A stretch of DNA of 64,000 bases from Ketobacter sp. MCCC 1A13808 (GCF_009746715.1 NZ_VRKW01000003.1:248001-312000), one strand, 5' to 3'; shown: positions 17,126-26,322, counted from the first letter of the stretch. Program-made: numbers and translations. The notes: generated from the sequence alone by a model not told the origin.

Positions 17126-17629
17126 ATTGAGTAGCGGCCTTGACCCTAACAAACTCAACGAGTTATCGAAAAGAAACCGTTCAAAAATGCCTGTTTGCCC
17201 ACCAAACTGCCCACCACTTGCCTATGGCTTTTACTAAATCTGAGTGGTTAGCAATGGAAAAACAGTACCGTTTTTATGCTGCTGTTAGGGTCTAAAAATA
17301 GCAGTTTTGAAAGGCTTTATCGAGCATGATTTCCGTCAACATAATTTGGCCATTTTTGCTGGTTCTACGCGATAGTGGTGAGTCAGCAGAAAGCTGAAAT
17401 AGACATTATCGTGTCCATTTTAATAGAAATAAGCTCAATATGGATACTATGATATCCAATCATGATGAGCCTGAGTATCGAATGGCACTTATCGAGGTCT
17501 ACAGAGTGTTACCTTTTAAGTAACTTTATGTAGACCTCTAACCGCTGCATTTCCCCGTTCAGTAAAATACACTGATGAGTACCCAGCTTGCATTTTACAT
17601 TTTTACGCGCGGAAAAGTGTTGTGGCGTT
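17126..17629. other. Island left end, noncoding, with two arm-type repeats
   Basis: This 504-base stretch between the left repeat and hipA has no convincing gene. TGCCCACCA occurs at 17196-17204 and again within TGCCCACCACT at 17208-17218. The same 11-mer recurs just inside the right end of the island at 20191-20201. These look like arm-type integrase binding sites. A 23-codon frame from 17226 is unlikely to be real. Confidence 0.6.
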
Positions 17630-18868
17630 CTATGCGAGGATAAAGCAGTCCTTCAATAGTTCTCTTTCTTCTTTGCGGATGCCCGCTTGTTGGGCAAGGC
17701 TTTCCCATTGTGAAACGGCTTTTAACAATCTTTGGTGGATGGCCTTGGCTTTACTTTCAGTAACGTGAAAATACTCTGCAACGTCAAATGCTAAGTCAAT
17801 CGAAAGCGCGTTGCTTACGTCATCAATATTAAGGTGTAGACCAGAGGCGTATAACATAGGATTGATATCGTAGGCAGGAGATAGCCGCCAACCAGTCGAC
17901 TCCAGAATGAATCCATGATTTCTAAGATGATCATCACAATTAGATACCATGATATTAAACAGTATTCTGGTCCAAAGTTGTTCAAGATCTGCCTGAGTAT
18001 TCGAGCCGTGTTGGATCAGAAACTCAGCCAGCTCTAAGTAACTTGCCCCTTCATCCTGGCCATCGAAGTACTCTAGTTGAGTCATCGCAGAGCTGAAGTG
18101 TAGCCGCTTCCCTGTTTCGGTACGGTCGAACCTTTTTGTTAAAAAAATACGATGTCTGCCAATGGCTTCAACTTTTGACTCAGCCATTTCGATGCCAGAC
18201 TCTATGGCCATTTGATAAACAATGAATTCCCACAAGCCAATATCGTAATCATCGTGACGACTAGGAAACTTAGCTAACCACAAAGTATCATCGTGATTTC
18301 TTATTGACGCCTTTGGCCTGGCCCCACCTAGTGATGAACCCGGTGAGATCAGCATATTGAGCCATTTCAGATAATCTGGATTATCTAAATCCGGAGTTTC
18401 TTCGATTTTGTTGGCGGCATGTTGTAGCTCGGGTAAGCTGGTCATTGCGGGCGCTGCCAGCTCATGGCTATCGTCTAAAAATGGACCCGTTGGCGATGTA
18501 CAAAAGCGCAGCGCTCCCATGCGAAATGAATCGTGAACACCTAATAAGTAATCCGTCTCGTATAGGTTTTTTGCTCGCCGTTTTTCTTGTCTAGCAACCA
18601 CCGCTTCTCTGCGTTGCATTAACAATCGGCCCCAACGGTCAGGGCATGAGTCGAGAAATGTTTTGAAATTCTTATCGTCCTGCGCATGTTGCTCGCCAAC
18701 GAATAGTTTTAAAGAAGGGTCAATCTGGCGAACATAATCGGAAGTTAGCCATGTCTCGTCATAACTAAAGCTAAAATGTTCTTTGCCTCTAATTTCTGAC
18801 GATCGTAATGTGCCAACTAATATAGGGTCGGTTGACTCAGTCCAATCAGCATAAACGTAGATTTCCAT
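17630..18868 (-). CDS. hipA: HipA family serine/threonine kinase toxin
   Basis: This 412-residue protein keeps the HipA kinase motifs: SSLGGARPKA (nucleotide loop region), LWLAKFPS (ATP-binding lysine), NIMVSNCDDHLRNHGF (catalytic loop with Asp and Asn) and SPAYDINP (metal-binding aspartate). HipA-type toxins phosphorylate translation targets such as glutamyl-tRNA synthetase and cause dormancy; the target here is unknown. It lies 12 bases after hipB in a typical antitoxin-first operon, inside a small island bounded by att repeats. All active-site motifs look intact. Confidence 0.92.
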   Translation of the reverse strand: MEIYVYADWTESTDPILVGTLRSSEIRGKEHFSFSYDETWLTSDYVRQIDPSLKLFVGEQHAQDDKNFKTFLDSCPDRWGRLLMQRREAVVARQEKRRAKNLYETDYLLGVHDSFRMGALRFCTSPTGPFLDDSHELAAPAMTSLPELQHAANKIEETPDLDNPDYLKWLNMLISPGSSLGGARPKASIRNHDDTLWLAKFPSRHDDYDIGLWEFIVYQMAIESGIEMAESKVEAIGRHRIFLTKRFDRTETGKRLHFSSAMTQLEYFDGQDEGASYLELAEFLIQHGSNTQADLEQLWTRILFNIMVSNCDDHLRNHGFILESTGWRLSPAYDINPMLYASGLHLNIDDVSNALSIDLAFDVAEYFHVTESKAKAIHQRLLKAVSQWESLAQQAGIRKEERELLKDCFILA

Positions 18869-18880
18869 ATTGCGACACTC

Positions 18881-19195
18881 TTATTTTTTTTTCAGCAATT
18901 GGATGTCTTGCAGCTTTCTTCCCAGCTCGTCATCAAAGGCGACTTTGGCTAGGTCTTCCAAGAGACCTAAACAGGCTAATACGTTGACATAGTGACCAAG
19001 TGAAACGGAAGGATCGCCCTTTAGGATTTTTCGTAACGTTGGTTTAGACAGACCCGTTCTTTCGTGCAGCATTTCTTGGGTAATGCCGCGACGCTTCATC
19101 GCCAGAGTTAAGTTCTCGCCCAAGATGCTTAACACCTTTTTGTGCTTTGGAAAAACGACGGCGGTGCGCTTTGCTGTTGATTTGATGGCATTCAT
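18881..19195 (-). CDS. hipB: HipB-like XRE family antitoxin
   Basis: This is a helix-turn-helix protein with LTLAMKRRGITQEMLHERTGLSKPTLRKILKGDPSVSL, the usual DNA-binding antitoxin of HipA. I chose the ATG at 19195 (104 residues, usual length) because the upstream alternative ATG at 19270 would place most of the operator repeats inside the coding sequence. Neither start has a strong ribosome site. It ends in a basic LLKKK tail. It presumably neutralises HipA and represses its own operon at the repeats upstream. Confidence 0.87.
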   Translation of the reverse strand: MNAIKSTAKRTAVVFPKHKKVLSILGENLTLAMKRRGITQEMLHERTGLSKPTLRKILKGDPSVSLGHYVNVLACLGLLEDLAKVAFDDELGRKLQDIQLLKKK

Positions 19196-19345
19196 AGTGA
19201 AACTATATTTTCTTAAATATTCAGATAGTGAAAGTATAGCTTCACTTTTAACTTTGAGTAAAGTGACCATTTGATATGGTTAAGCAGGTCAAAGTGAAAC
19301 TATATTTTCATTTTTTACAATATAGAGAAGTTATAGTTTCACTTT
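19196..19345. promoter_or_regulatory. HipB operator repeats
   Basis: Several copies of a motif close to AAGTGAAACTATA surround the hipB start. AGTGAAACTATA lies at 19196-19207. A palindrome AGTGAA-N8-TTCACT is at 19227-19246. AAAGTGAAACTATA at 19291-19304 faces its perfect inverse TATAGTTTCACTTT at 19332-19345. Such an array fits cooperative repression by HipB. The remaining gap to 19,617 has no gene but shows three GGGGCA repeats (near 19399, 19478 and 19496). Confidence 0.72.
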
Positions 19346-19617
19346 CATTCTTTGCCTCACACTCCAAGTGTTGTAACACACCTCTTACCCCTTGGGCTTT
19401 TGGGGCAGTTTGGGCAAAGCCTTAATTCACGCCATTTAGCCACATACCAACCCTATCCACACGGCAATAATTACTTGGGGCATTATGTAAATTCTGGGGC
19501 AGCTAGCTACCTGTAACCTCGGAAAGCTGCACGATCTGGGCATTTACCTGCCTACTGCGTCCGTTTAGTACTGGCAAACTCCTAACTGAACTTAACAGAT
19601 CAGTGAGGAAGCAAACG

Positions 19618-19780
19618 ATGAATCCAACCACACAATCATCCGCAACATCAACACACCCAGCGCGTCAGCAGCGGATTTTGCGCTTGGCTGCAAGTAGCGG
19701 CACGTACTCGCGATCCGCAAGGGGATAACTACGGCTATTTACTGCACTGGTTAGACGATGACAATCGCCATCGCTATTGA
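19618..19780 (+). pseudogene. 5' remnant of an unidentified island gene (frameshifted)
   Basis: An ATG with a GAGGAAG ribosome site starts a frame that stops after 36 codons. Shifting frame around 19,700-19,715 gives RDPQGDNYGYLLHWLDDDN ending at 19780, which looks like real protein sequence. The gene therefore seems to carry both a frameshift and a lost 3' end. It converges on the truncated integrase at about 19,780. I do not recognise the family. Confidence 0.4.
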
Positions 19781-20147
19781 TGTAAACCCGATACGGAATC
19801 TTGGGATGCTTAAGTCGTCGGCTCAGATCGGTTCGATACCAGTCATGGAACAGTTGATCAACAGTTTCAATGTCAGGTAACTCGATTTTCTGTTTTTCCA
19901 GAAGAGGATCTATGCCGTCGCGTACTTCTTTTCGAAAGTATGCGGCGGCAATTCTAGCGTCGGCCAACGACATTAAAGGAAATTGTCCCAAGGTCGCTTC
20001 TCGTCTTCCTTTGGCTGTGGTGTAGCGGATCATCCAATAAGGCGAGCCCTGTTTGCGAACGCAAAAGTATAGGCCTTCAACGTCTGAATATTTTTTGGGG
20101 TCGGCTTTGCTGTATGCAATAACCTGTTTTGCTGTGAGTTTTCCCAT
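19665..20147 (-). pseudogene. Truncated P4-type tyrosine recombinase (integrase)
   Basis: The ATG at 20147 has a GGAG site 6 bases upstream and starts MGKLTAKQVIAYSKAD. The arm-binding DUF4102 domain follows (GLYFCVRKQGSPYWMIRY, then LGQFPLMSLADAR), then the start of the core-binding domain (DLSRRLKHPKIPYRV). Homology stops there near 19,785, and the frame runs into unrelated sequence to 19,665. The catalytic Arg/His/Tyr domain (over 200 residues) is missing, so the enzyme is dead. It sits just inside the right att repeat, where such integrases normally lie. Confidence 0.85.
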
Positions 20148-20190
20148 GTTTACTCCATAGTTGCTGAAATAATGGAGGGGCATTAATGGC

Positions 20191-20201
20191 TGCCCACCAC
20201 T
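20191..20201. repeat. Right arm-type site TGCCCACCACT
   Basis: This 11-mer is identical to 17208-17218 near the left end of the island, in the same orientation, and lies between the integrase start and the right att repeat. It is probably a former integrase arm-binding site. Confidence 0.5.
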
Positions 20202-20247
20202 AAACAGGTAGTTGGTAACGGACATCTGCAAACCGATTTGGACTGGG

Positions 20248-20288
20248 AAAATAATAAAGCCCTGTATTTGCAATGAAATAGCAGGGCT
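20248..20288 (-). terminator. Rho-independent terminator of yicC
   Basis: Read on the minus strand, AGCCCTG (20288-20282), one unpaired base, TATTT, a loop, AAATA and CAGGGCT (20264-20258) form a 12-pair hairpin followed by a T-rich tail (20257-20248). It ends yicC and forms part of the duplicated att repeat. Confidence 0.85.
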
Positions 20289-20340
20289 CTTAGGGCATTC
20301 GTGGAAGGGTAAAAAACTATTCCAGATTCTGGATCTGCTC
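20257..20340. repeat. Right attachment-site repeat of the island
   Basis: This is the copy joined to intact yicC, 81/84 identical to 17042-17125. It holds the final codons and stop of yicC and its terminator. The two copies lie 3,215 bases apart and enclose hipBA and the dead integrase. Confidence 0.85.
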
Positions 20341-21183
20341 TCGCATCTGCTCAATCAACACCTTCAGCTCCACCGCCGCCTGAGTTGTTACCGTGTTAAT
20401 CGATTTGGAGCCGAGGGTATTCGCTTCCCGGTTCAGTTCCTGCATCAAAAAATCCAGCCGTCGCCCCACTGGCCCGCCTTTCTTTAGCGTCCGGCGCACT
20501 TCCGTGACATGGGTTACCAGCCGATCCAATTCCTCATCCACATCCGCTTTCTGTGCCAGATACACAATTTCCTGTTCCAGCCGATCCTGATCCACGTTCA
20601 CTTGCAGTTCTTCCAGTTTCGCCTGCAGTTTGTCTTTCTGCGCCTGCAAAATGGCGGGAATGTTTGCCTTGACGACCGCCACCTGTTCTTCAATGCCGTT
20701 CAGCCGCTCCTGAATAATATTCATTAGTTCGGCCCCTTCCCGTTGCCGGTGGGCAATAAATTCATCCAGCGCCTCTTTCATCAGGGCGATGGCCGCTTGC
20801 TGGATCTCCGACTGATCGGCTTCCGGTGTTTGTACAACGCCGGGCCAGTTCAGCAGGCTCGCAACCGACAGCGAACTGGTTTCACCGGCCAACGTGGCAA
20901 TGCGGCCTGCGGCGTCGATTAGCTGCTTGACGAACTCTTCGTTGATGTCCAGGCGGGCGGGGGTGATGTTCTCGGCCTTGATTTTCAGGGTGCATTCCAC
21001 TTTACCGCGGCTGAGGGCTTTGCGTAATGCTTCCCGCACCGGGTTTTCAAGGTCACGCAGGGTGTCCGGCAGGCGCGGTGAGATTTCCAGATAGCGGTGA
21101 TTCACCGAACGCAGTTCCCAGGACAGGGTTCCCCAGGGGGCGGTAAGCTCTTTGCGGCTGAAGGCGGTCATGCTGCTGATCAT
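20317..21183 (-). CDS. yicC: YicC/YloC family endoribonuclease
   Basis: This 288-residue protein has the usual YicC length. The conserved start MISSMTAFSR has a GGAG site 8 bases upstream; the longer frame to 21264 is not needed. The family signature EANTLGSKS and the N-terminal LRSVNHRYLEI are intact. YicC is described as an RNA endonuclease involved in RNA turnover. The gene is complete even though its 3' end served as the insertion site for the hipBA island. It is divergent from rph. Confidence 0.93.
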   Translation of the reverse strand: MISSMTAFSRKELTAPWGTLSWELRSVNHRYLEISPRLPDTLRDLENPVREALRKALSRGKVECTLKIKAENITPARLDINEEFVKQLIDAAGRIATLAGETSSLSVASLLNWPGVVQTPEADQSEIQQAAIALMKEALDEFIAHRQREGAELMNIIQERLNGIEEQVAVVKANIPAILQAQKDKLQAKLEELQVNVDQDRLEQEIVYLAQKADVDEELDRLVTHVTEVRRTLKKGGPVGRRLDFLMQELNREANTLGSKSINTVTTQAAVELKVLIEQMREQIQNLE

Positions 21184-21386
21184 GGAGTCTCCGGGCTGGG
21201 CCCTGCTGGTATTGAGTTGAGAATGGGTTGAAGAGATTCTAACCGACTTTGTCTTTGGTTTCATGGCAAGTATACGGGATAGGGATTGGCGGCAGTTTGT
21301 CCCGATTTTATTCGTGAATTTGAGTATACTGTGCCGCTGTTAAGAATAGGCAACCGCCATCCCAGAATTCAATTAAGGAGTTTATT

Positions 21387-22103
21387 ATGCGACCCAGTGG
21401 ACGTCAGCCGGATCAAATGCGCGAAGTGGAAATCATCCGCGACTATACCTGTCATGCAGAGGGGTCGGTTCTGGTGCGCTTCGGTAATACCAAGGTGATC
21501 TGTACCGCCAGCGTGGAAGAAAGTGTGCCCCGGTTTCTGAAAGGTAAGGGACAGGGCTGGATAACGGCGGAATACGGCATGTTGCCCCGTGCGACCGGTA
21601 CCCGCAACGGGCGTGAAGCTGCCCGCGGAAAGCAAGGGGGCCGTACCCTTGAGATACAGCGTTTGATTGCCCGCTCTTTGCGTGCGGCAGTGGATCTGAA
21701 AAAACTGGGTGAGAACACCATTTATATCGACTGTGATGTGATCCAGGCCGATGGCGGCACCCGTACAGCGTCAATTACCGGTGGTTGCGTTGCCCTGGTG
21801 GATGCGCTGACACATCTGTTAAATAAAGGGTCGGTCAAGCAAGACCCGTTAAAGCGCCTGATTGCGTCCGTTTCGGTGGGTATTTATAAAGGCACACCGG
21901 TTCTGGATTTGGATTACCCGGAAGACTCCAAAGCGGAAACCGATATGAATGTCATCATGACGCAGCACGGTGGATTGGTGGAAGTGCAGGGTACAGCGGA
22001 AGGTGAGACGTTCAGCCGCGAGGAAATGGACGCGATGATGGACCTGGCCGACAAAGGCATTAAAGCGTTGTTTCAGGAACAGCAAAAAGCCCTGGGGTGG
22101 TAA
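21387..22103 (+). CDS. rph: Ribonuclease PH
   Basis: This 238-residue phosphorolytic 3'-5' exoribonuclease trims tRNA 3' ends. The start [12 protein letters not shown], the phosphate-binding [14 protein letters not shown] and the active-site region [15 protein letters not shown] are all canonical, and the length is standard. An AAGGAG ribosome site precedes the ATG. pyrE follows after 3 bases, so the two are an operon, an arrangement common in gammaproteobacteria. Confidence 0.97.
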   Translation: MRPSGRQPDQMREVEIIRDYTCHAEGSVLVRFGNTKVICTASVEESVPRFLKGKGQGWITAEYGMLPRATGTRNGREAARGKQGGRTLEIQRLIARSLRAAVDLKKLGENTIYIDCDVIQADGGTRTASITGGCVALVDALTHLLNKGSVKQDPLKRLIASVSVGIYKGTPVLDLDYPEDSKAETDMNVIMTQHGGLVEVQGTAEGETFSREEMDAMMDLADKGIKALFQEQQKALGW

Positions 22104-22106
22104 GCC

Positions 22107-22766
22107 ATGCTTAAAGCGTATCAACGGGATTTTATTGAATTTGCCTTGCAGCTCAATGTGTTGCGCTTTGGTGAGTTCACACTCAAATCCGGCCGTAAGA
22201 GCCCGTATTTTTTTAACGCAGGGCTCTTCAACAGGGGGTTGGCGTTGGCAAAATTAGGTCAGTTTTATGCCGCTGCCATCGTTGATTCCGGTGTGCCGTT
22301 TGATGTTCTTTTTGGTCCGGCCTACAAGGGTATCCCCATTGCCTCTGCCACCGCCATTGCCATGGCGGAGCACCATAATCTGGATTTGCCCTGGTGTTTT
22401 AACCGTAAGGAAGCCAAGGATCACGGCGAAGGCGGTAACCTGGTTGGCGCACCACTGGAGGGCCGGGTGTTGATCATTGACGATGTTATTACCGCCGGTA
22501 CCGCCATTCGTGAAGTGATGGAACTGATCGACCGGACCGCTGCTCGCCCGGCGGGCGTTGTGGTGGCGTTAGACCGTCAGGAAAAAGGCAAGGGTGAATT
22601 GTCCGCGATTCAGGAAGTTGAAAAAGACTTTTCTATTCCGGTGATCAGCATCGTTAATTTAAACCAGCTTATCCACTATATGGAAGAAAACGCGGCCTCA
22701 TCCACTGCTTTGTCACAGCATCTGGACAATGTGAAAGCCTATCGATCGGAGTACGGGGTTTCTTAA
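22107..22766 (+). CDS. pyrE: Orotate phosphoribosyltransferase
   Basis: This 219-residue enzyme of UMP synthesis transfers phosphoribose from PRPP to orotate. Conserved pieces are [16 protein letters not shown] near the N-terminus, the flexible loop [12 protein letters not shown] and the PRPP loop [13 protein letters not shown]. It is co-transcribed with rph. It is followed by a short hairpin that may end the transcript. Confidence 0.97.
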   Translation: MLKAYQRDFIEFALQLNVLRFGEFTLKSGRKSPYFFNAGLFNRGLALAKLGQFYAAAIVDSGVPFDVLFGPAYKGIPIASATAIAMAEHHNLDLPWCFNRKEAKDHGEGGNLVGAPLEGRVLIIDDVITAGTAIREVMELIDRTAARPAGVVVALDRQEKGKGELSAIQEVEKDFSIPVISIVNLNQLIHYMEENAASSTALSQHLDNVKAYRSEYGVS

Positions 22767-22775
22767 CGTGATCAG

Positions 22776-22793
22776 GCTGCAAAATGCAGCTTT
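22776..22793 (+). terminator. Possible weak terminator after pyrE
   Basis: GCTGCA (22776-22781), three A, TGCAGC (22785-22790) form a 6-pair hairpin followed only by TTTC, so termination may be partial. Confidence 0.4.
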
Positions 22794-22854
22794 CACGAAA
22801 CGGTCATAATAAATGCTTCCTGTTGTAAACCCTGTGTAGGATACAATTCGGTTT

Positions 22855-23706
22855 ATGGATAAACCGCTCCCCAAATCGGACCCGATCTTTAAGTCCGCTA
22901 AAAAACGTGTCGCAAAGGTGCTTAAGCCGATTGCGGACGATGTGCCGTTAACGGAAGAGCAGATACACGAAGTGCGTGTCTGCACCAAAAAACTGCGGGC
23001 TCTATTGCAGCTCTATCGCCCTGTTTGCAGCAAGTCCGCGTTACGCTCGGTGGATCACTCGATCCGAAATCTAGCCCGCGCCTTCTCGTCGGCGCGGGAT
23101 GCCTATGTTCAGTACGCCATGCTGGAACGGATGACGCGGGCTTTCAACGAAGATAATCAGAACAATCTGCAGCCATTGCTGGACCATTATCGTATTCATG
23201 TGGATCAGGAGGATGTGATCCCGGCAGCGGTGGATGTGCGGGAAGGTTTTGATGAATTGCTGCACATCTGGCGTCAGAAAATTAAACTCAAAGCGACGCC
23301 AAACTTTGTCGACGGGCTTAACTATGCCTATAAGCATGCGCGCAAGCTGGCATACGATGCCGAATCGTCGGACGACGACGAGCTGTATCATGAATGTCGC
23401 AAATGGGTGAAATACTACCTGTATCAGTTGCAGATGCTGGTGAAAGATAAACGCCCGAAAGATAAAACCTATATCCGCTCGCTGGAAAAGCTGGGGATCT
23501 GTCTGGGTGATTTCCACGATCGCTGTGTTCTGGAGCGGTCGCTAAACCGGTTGCTGGAGGACGACGCCCAACACAACCTGGATCTGGAAAGTGCTGGGCT
23601 ATTGATGGTCACCTGGCTAATGGAGCAAAAGCGTCAGGACAAGGAAACCTGTCAGCATCTGTTCGAAAAGCTGTTTTCTCGAACCCACAACCCGGTGAAA
23701 CTTTAG
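22855..23706 (+). CDS. CHAD domain protein
   Basis: This 283-residue helical protein is built of two CHAD-type repeats rich in His, Lys and Arg: IHEVRVCTKKLRALLQLYRP near the N-terminus and YHECRKWVKYYLYQL around residue 180. CHAD domains bind inorganic polyphosphate. No catalytic domain such as CYTH accompanies it. A SixA-like phosphatase starts one base after its stop, so the two are co-expressed and may share a phosphate-related role, which is inference. Confidence 0.88.
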   Translation: MDKPLPKSDPIFKSAKKRVAKVLKPIADDVPLTEEQIHEVRVCTKKLRALLQLYRPVCSKSALRSVDHSIRNLARAFSSARDAYVQYAMLERMTRAFNEDNQNNLQPLLDHYRIHVDQEDVIPAAVDVREGFDELLHIWRQKIKLKATPNFVDGLNYAYKHARKLAYDAESSDDDELYHECRKWVKYYLYQLQMLVKDKRPKDKTYIRSLEKLGICLGDFHDRCVLERSLNRLLEDDAQHNLDLESAGLLMVTWLMEQKRQDKETCQHLFEKLFSRTHNPVKL

Positions 23707-23707
23707 T

Positions 23708-24226
23708 ATGAAAATTCTGACCTTGATACGTCATGCCAAATCCAGTTGGAAATACGATGGTTTAGCTGATTTTGAACGGCCGTTGAACAGCCGAGGGCAA
23801 CGGGATGCGCCCTTTATGGCAGAGTTATTCGCACGGCTACCGGAAAAGCCCGATTTGCTGGTGTCCAGTCATGCTACCCGCGCCTTGAGTACCGCGCGCA
23901 CCTTTGCCCACTATCTGGATTACCCGATGGAGCGGATGCGGCTGAGTGAGCAGATTTACGAAGCCGGTGCCGGAATGCTAATGGATTATATTGCTTGGCT
24001 GCCGGACAGCGCACGCAACGTGGCGATGTTTGGCCATAATCCGGGATTTACTGATTTAGTGAATTTGCTGACAGACGAGGAGCTAAAAAACATACCCACC
24101 TGCGGCATCGTGATGATTGAGCTGCCGGTGGAGCAGTGGTGCCAGATTCTGGAATTCAGTCCGGCAGCGGGAGCGCGGCCGGGACGTATGGTGTATTTTA
24201 ATAGCCCTAAGCAGGCGGATCAGTAG
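23708..24226 (+). CDS. SixA-like histidine phosphatase
   Basis: This 172-residue histidine phosphatase superfamily protein has the RHG-type motif LIRHAKSSW at residues 6-14. Its other catalytic residues are in SSHATRALSTA and FGHNPGFTDLV. SixA of E. coli removes phosphate from phosphohistidine proteins. The gene directly follows the CHAD gene. The substrate here is unknown. Confidence 0.9.
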   Translation: MKILTLIRHAKSSWKYDGLADFERPLNSRGQRDAPFMAELFARLPEKPDLLVSSHATRALSTARTFAHYLDYPMERMRLSEQIYEAGAGMLMDYIAWLPDSARNVAMFGHNPGFTDLVNLLTDEELKNIPTCGIVMIELPVEQWCQILEFSPAAGARPGRMVYFNSPKQADQ

Positions 24227-24251
24227 GCGGAGTGTCGACAGTCCTTGTCAG

Positions 24252-24632
24252 TCAGGCTGCCTTGCTTATTGCGTCGGACAGCAGCGCCTTAATTTCCTGT
24301 GGACTGGCTACTTTACTCAGAAAGTGATCGCTACCGCATTGGGCAAAGCGCGCACGTTCTTTGTCGGAATTTTTATAGGACACGATGACCACAGGCGTCG
24401 TGGCCAGGTCGGGTTTCGCTTTGAGTTTTTCCACCAGCTGCTCCGATACCATGTCCGGCAAAGTGGCATCCACCATGACCAGATCAAAGTTCCAGTCCTG
24501 GCATTGGGTAAGGCACTCGAAACCGAGCGCATAAAAGCGAATGTTGTACTGTTCATTGAGTGACTTGCTGAGGTAGCGCCGAAATCCCAAATCGTCATCT
24601 ACACAAAGAATGTTGAATCGTTGGGGTTGCAT
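24252..24632 (-). CDS. Single-domain response regulator (CheY-like)
   Basis: This 126-residue receiver domain has no output domain. The acidic pocket is present (CVDDDLG), and the phosphoacceptor aspartate is in LVMVDATLPDM. The conserved Ser is in VIVSYK and the Lys in HFLSKVASP. The ATG at 24632 has an AAGGAAAG site; the upstream ORF start adds five residues. It probably relays phosphate between proteins or binds a partner directly. No histidine kinase adjoins it. Confidence 0.88.
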   Translation of the reverse strand: MQPQRFNILCVDDDLGFRRYLSKSLNEQYNIRFYALGFECLTQCQDWNFDLVMVDATLPDMVSEQLVEKLKAKPDLATTPVVIVSYKNSDKERARFAQCGSDHFLSKVASPQEIKALLSDAISKAA

Positions 24633-24771
24633 AATCTTTCCTTTCAATTATTCGCGAGCAGCCTTTGTACGCTTATGCTGGCCAGGCTCACCTGAATATA
24701 GACCTTGTTCACAAAAAAAACAGGCAAACGAAAAACTTTTCTGCAACTAAAAAAAGAATGCGGATTGCTGG

Positions 24772-25542
24772 CTAAGCTGCACCCAGGGCGGACCCTATCA
24801 GCTTTAGGCCAACGGCCATGGTCAATACTTCGAAGCAGCGCTTAACTAGTTGATTTCCTTTGATTATGGAGAGGTGTGCCCCTGCGTAGCCTCCGACAAA
24901 AGAGCCTGCTAACAGGGCCGGTAACCAGTCCCATCTAACCGGCGTCTGTAACGCCAGCGTCAGGGCGCCGATGCCGTTCCAGAATAGGCCTACCAGAACC
25001 AGGGTGTACACCACCGCGGTTTTATAGTCGAGCCCGAACCAGCGCACCAGCCAGAGGGTGACAAATAATCCGGTGCCCGAGGTTAAGCTGCCGTTCAGGA
25101 TGCCGATGATAAAAAGAACCAAGCCTCCGATCAGGTATCCGGCGGGCGTGCGGTGGGCAAGATGTGACGTCTGACCCAAATCGCGCTTGAAAATGGAATA
25201 AAGCCCGAGCCCTGTGGTTAGAATGCCCAATGCCAGGGTCGAGACCTGATCGTCAAAATTGAGAATGATCAGGGCCCCGGTAATCACACCGGGCAATCCA
25301 GAGGCTAATATTAGTAGGGCAAAGGGCCGGTTCAGGCGGCTTTCCCGCAGGTGACGCAGGGTGGCGCCGATGCCCAGGGCAATACTGGCGACTTTGTGGG
25401 TGGCCAGTGCGCTGGAGAAGGACAGACCCAGAAATAGCAGGATGGGCAATTGCAGCAATCCTGAGCCCCCTCCAGCCAGAGCAGAGAGCGTATTGGCGAC
25501 CAGGGACGCGAAAAACAGGATTATTTGATCGATAAATGACAA
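24772..25542 (-). CDS. TauE/SafE family membrane transporter
   Basis: This 256-residue integral membrane protein has about eight hydrophobic helices. Family patterns are NTLSALAGGGSGLLQLP near the N-terminus and GILNGSLTSGTGLF in the second half. The family exports sulfite, sulfonates or related organic anions, and the substrate is not predictable here. The frame begins at a TTG immediately after an in-frame stop, so TTG 25542 is the only start that keeps the first helix. Confidence 0.88.
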   Translation of the reverse strand: MSFIDQIILFFASLVANTLSALAGGGSGLLQLPILLFLGLSFSSALATHKVASIALGIGATLRHLRESRLNRPFALLILASGLPGVITGALIILNFDDQVSTLALGILTTGLGLYSIFKRDLGQTSHLAHRTPAGYLIGGLVLFIIGILNGSLTSGTGLFVTLWLVRWFGLDYKTAVVYTLVLVGLFWNGIGALTLALQTPVRWDWLPALLAGSFVGGYAGAHLSIIKGNQLVKRCFEVLTMAVGLKLIGSALGAA

Positions 25543-25668
25543 AATGCATCAACAAATCAAGTGATTGGGTGCAGCAGTTATGCGGCAACGGGAAAAGCAC
25601 GGGGATCATACCGCATCGTGTAGGTGAGAAAAACGACATGAGAGTCATCAGCGGAGAGTATTAACGGC

Positions 25669-26322
25669 GTGATGTTGATTTTGAACAAGATGGTAACGCG
25701 AAATTTGCTTTGTTTGAGTATCGGGCTGCTCGGTTGCAGTAGCCTGTTTGCAGCAAATTACTACCGCTATGAAAACGATGAGGGCCGCAAGGTGATGACG
25801 CAGACCATGCCGCCGCAATTTGTGCACAAGGGATATGAAATCCTGAACGAGAAAGGTCGGGTGCTGGAAGTGATTCCCCGTGCCCTGACTCAGGAAGAGC
25901 TGAACGCATTGACGCAGCAGGAGAAAGATAAACTGAATGCCCAGGAACAGGCAGCCCGGGATAAACGCCTGCTCAGTATATTCAGTAGCCCCCATGACGC
26001 CGAGAGGGCGCGGGACCGGAAGCTGGAAGCCATAGACGTCTATATCAATGTCACTCGTGGCAATATCAGCAAATTACAGGGTGATTTTGACGAAGCGCAA
26101 GCCCGCGCAGCGGAGCGTGAGCGGGCAGGCCAAACCGTGCAGGATTTTCTGGTGGAAAAAATGGACAGTCTGCGACGGCAGATGGACCAGGCCAGGGAGT
26201 CTATTGTGGAAAAAGAAGCGGAAAAAGAGGAGATTCGAAAAGAGTATCAGGTCGACATCGACCGGCTTAAATACCTGGTGGACCTGCGTAATAAAGCGAT
26301 CGAGCAGCGATCAAAGCATTAA
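25669..26322 (+). CDS. DUF4124-like periplasmic protein
   Basis: This 217-residue exported protein has a signal peptide (core LLCLSIGLLGCSSLFA), a short ANYYRYENDEG segment like the N-terminus of DUF4124 proteins, and a long charged coiled coil to the end. Starts are ambiguous: GTG 25669, ATG 25672 or ATG 25690 all keep the signal peptide, and GGAGAG lies 5' of the first two. Its last four bases overlap the 3' end of convergent slmA. Function unknown. Confidence 0.78.
   Translation: MMLILNKMVTRNLLCLSIGLLGCSSLFAANYYRYENDEGRKVMTQTMPPQFVHKGYEILNEKGRVLEVIPRALTQEELNALTQQEKDKLNAQEQAARDKRLLSIFSSPHDAERARDRKLEAIDVYINVTRGNISKLQGDFDEAQARAAERERAGQTVQDFLVEKMDSLRRQMDQARESIVEKEAEKEEIRKEYQVDIDRLKYLVDLRNKAIEQRSKH

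Noticed and set aside
17226-17297. 23-codon frame inside the left end of the hipBA island
   Set aside because: It is too short, with no recognisable sequence; the region is better explained by integrase arm sites.
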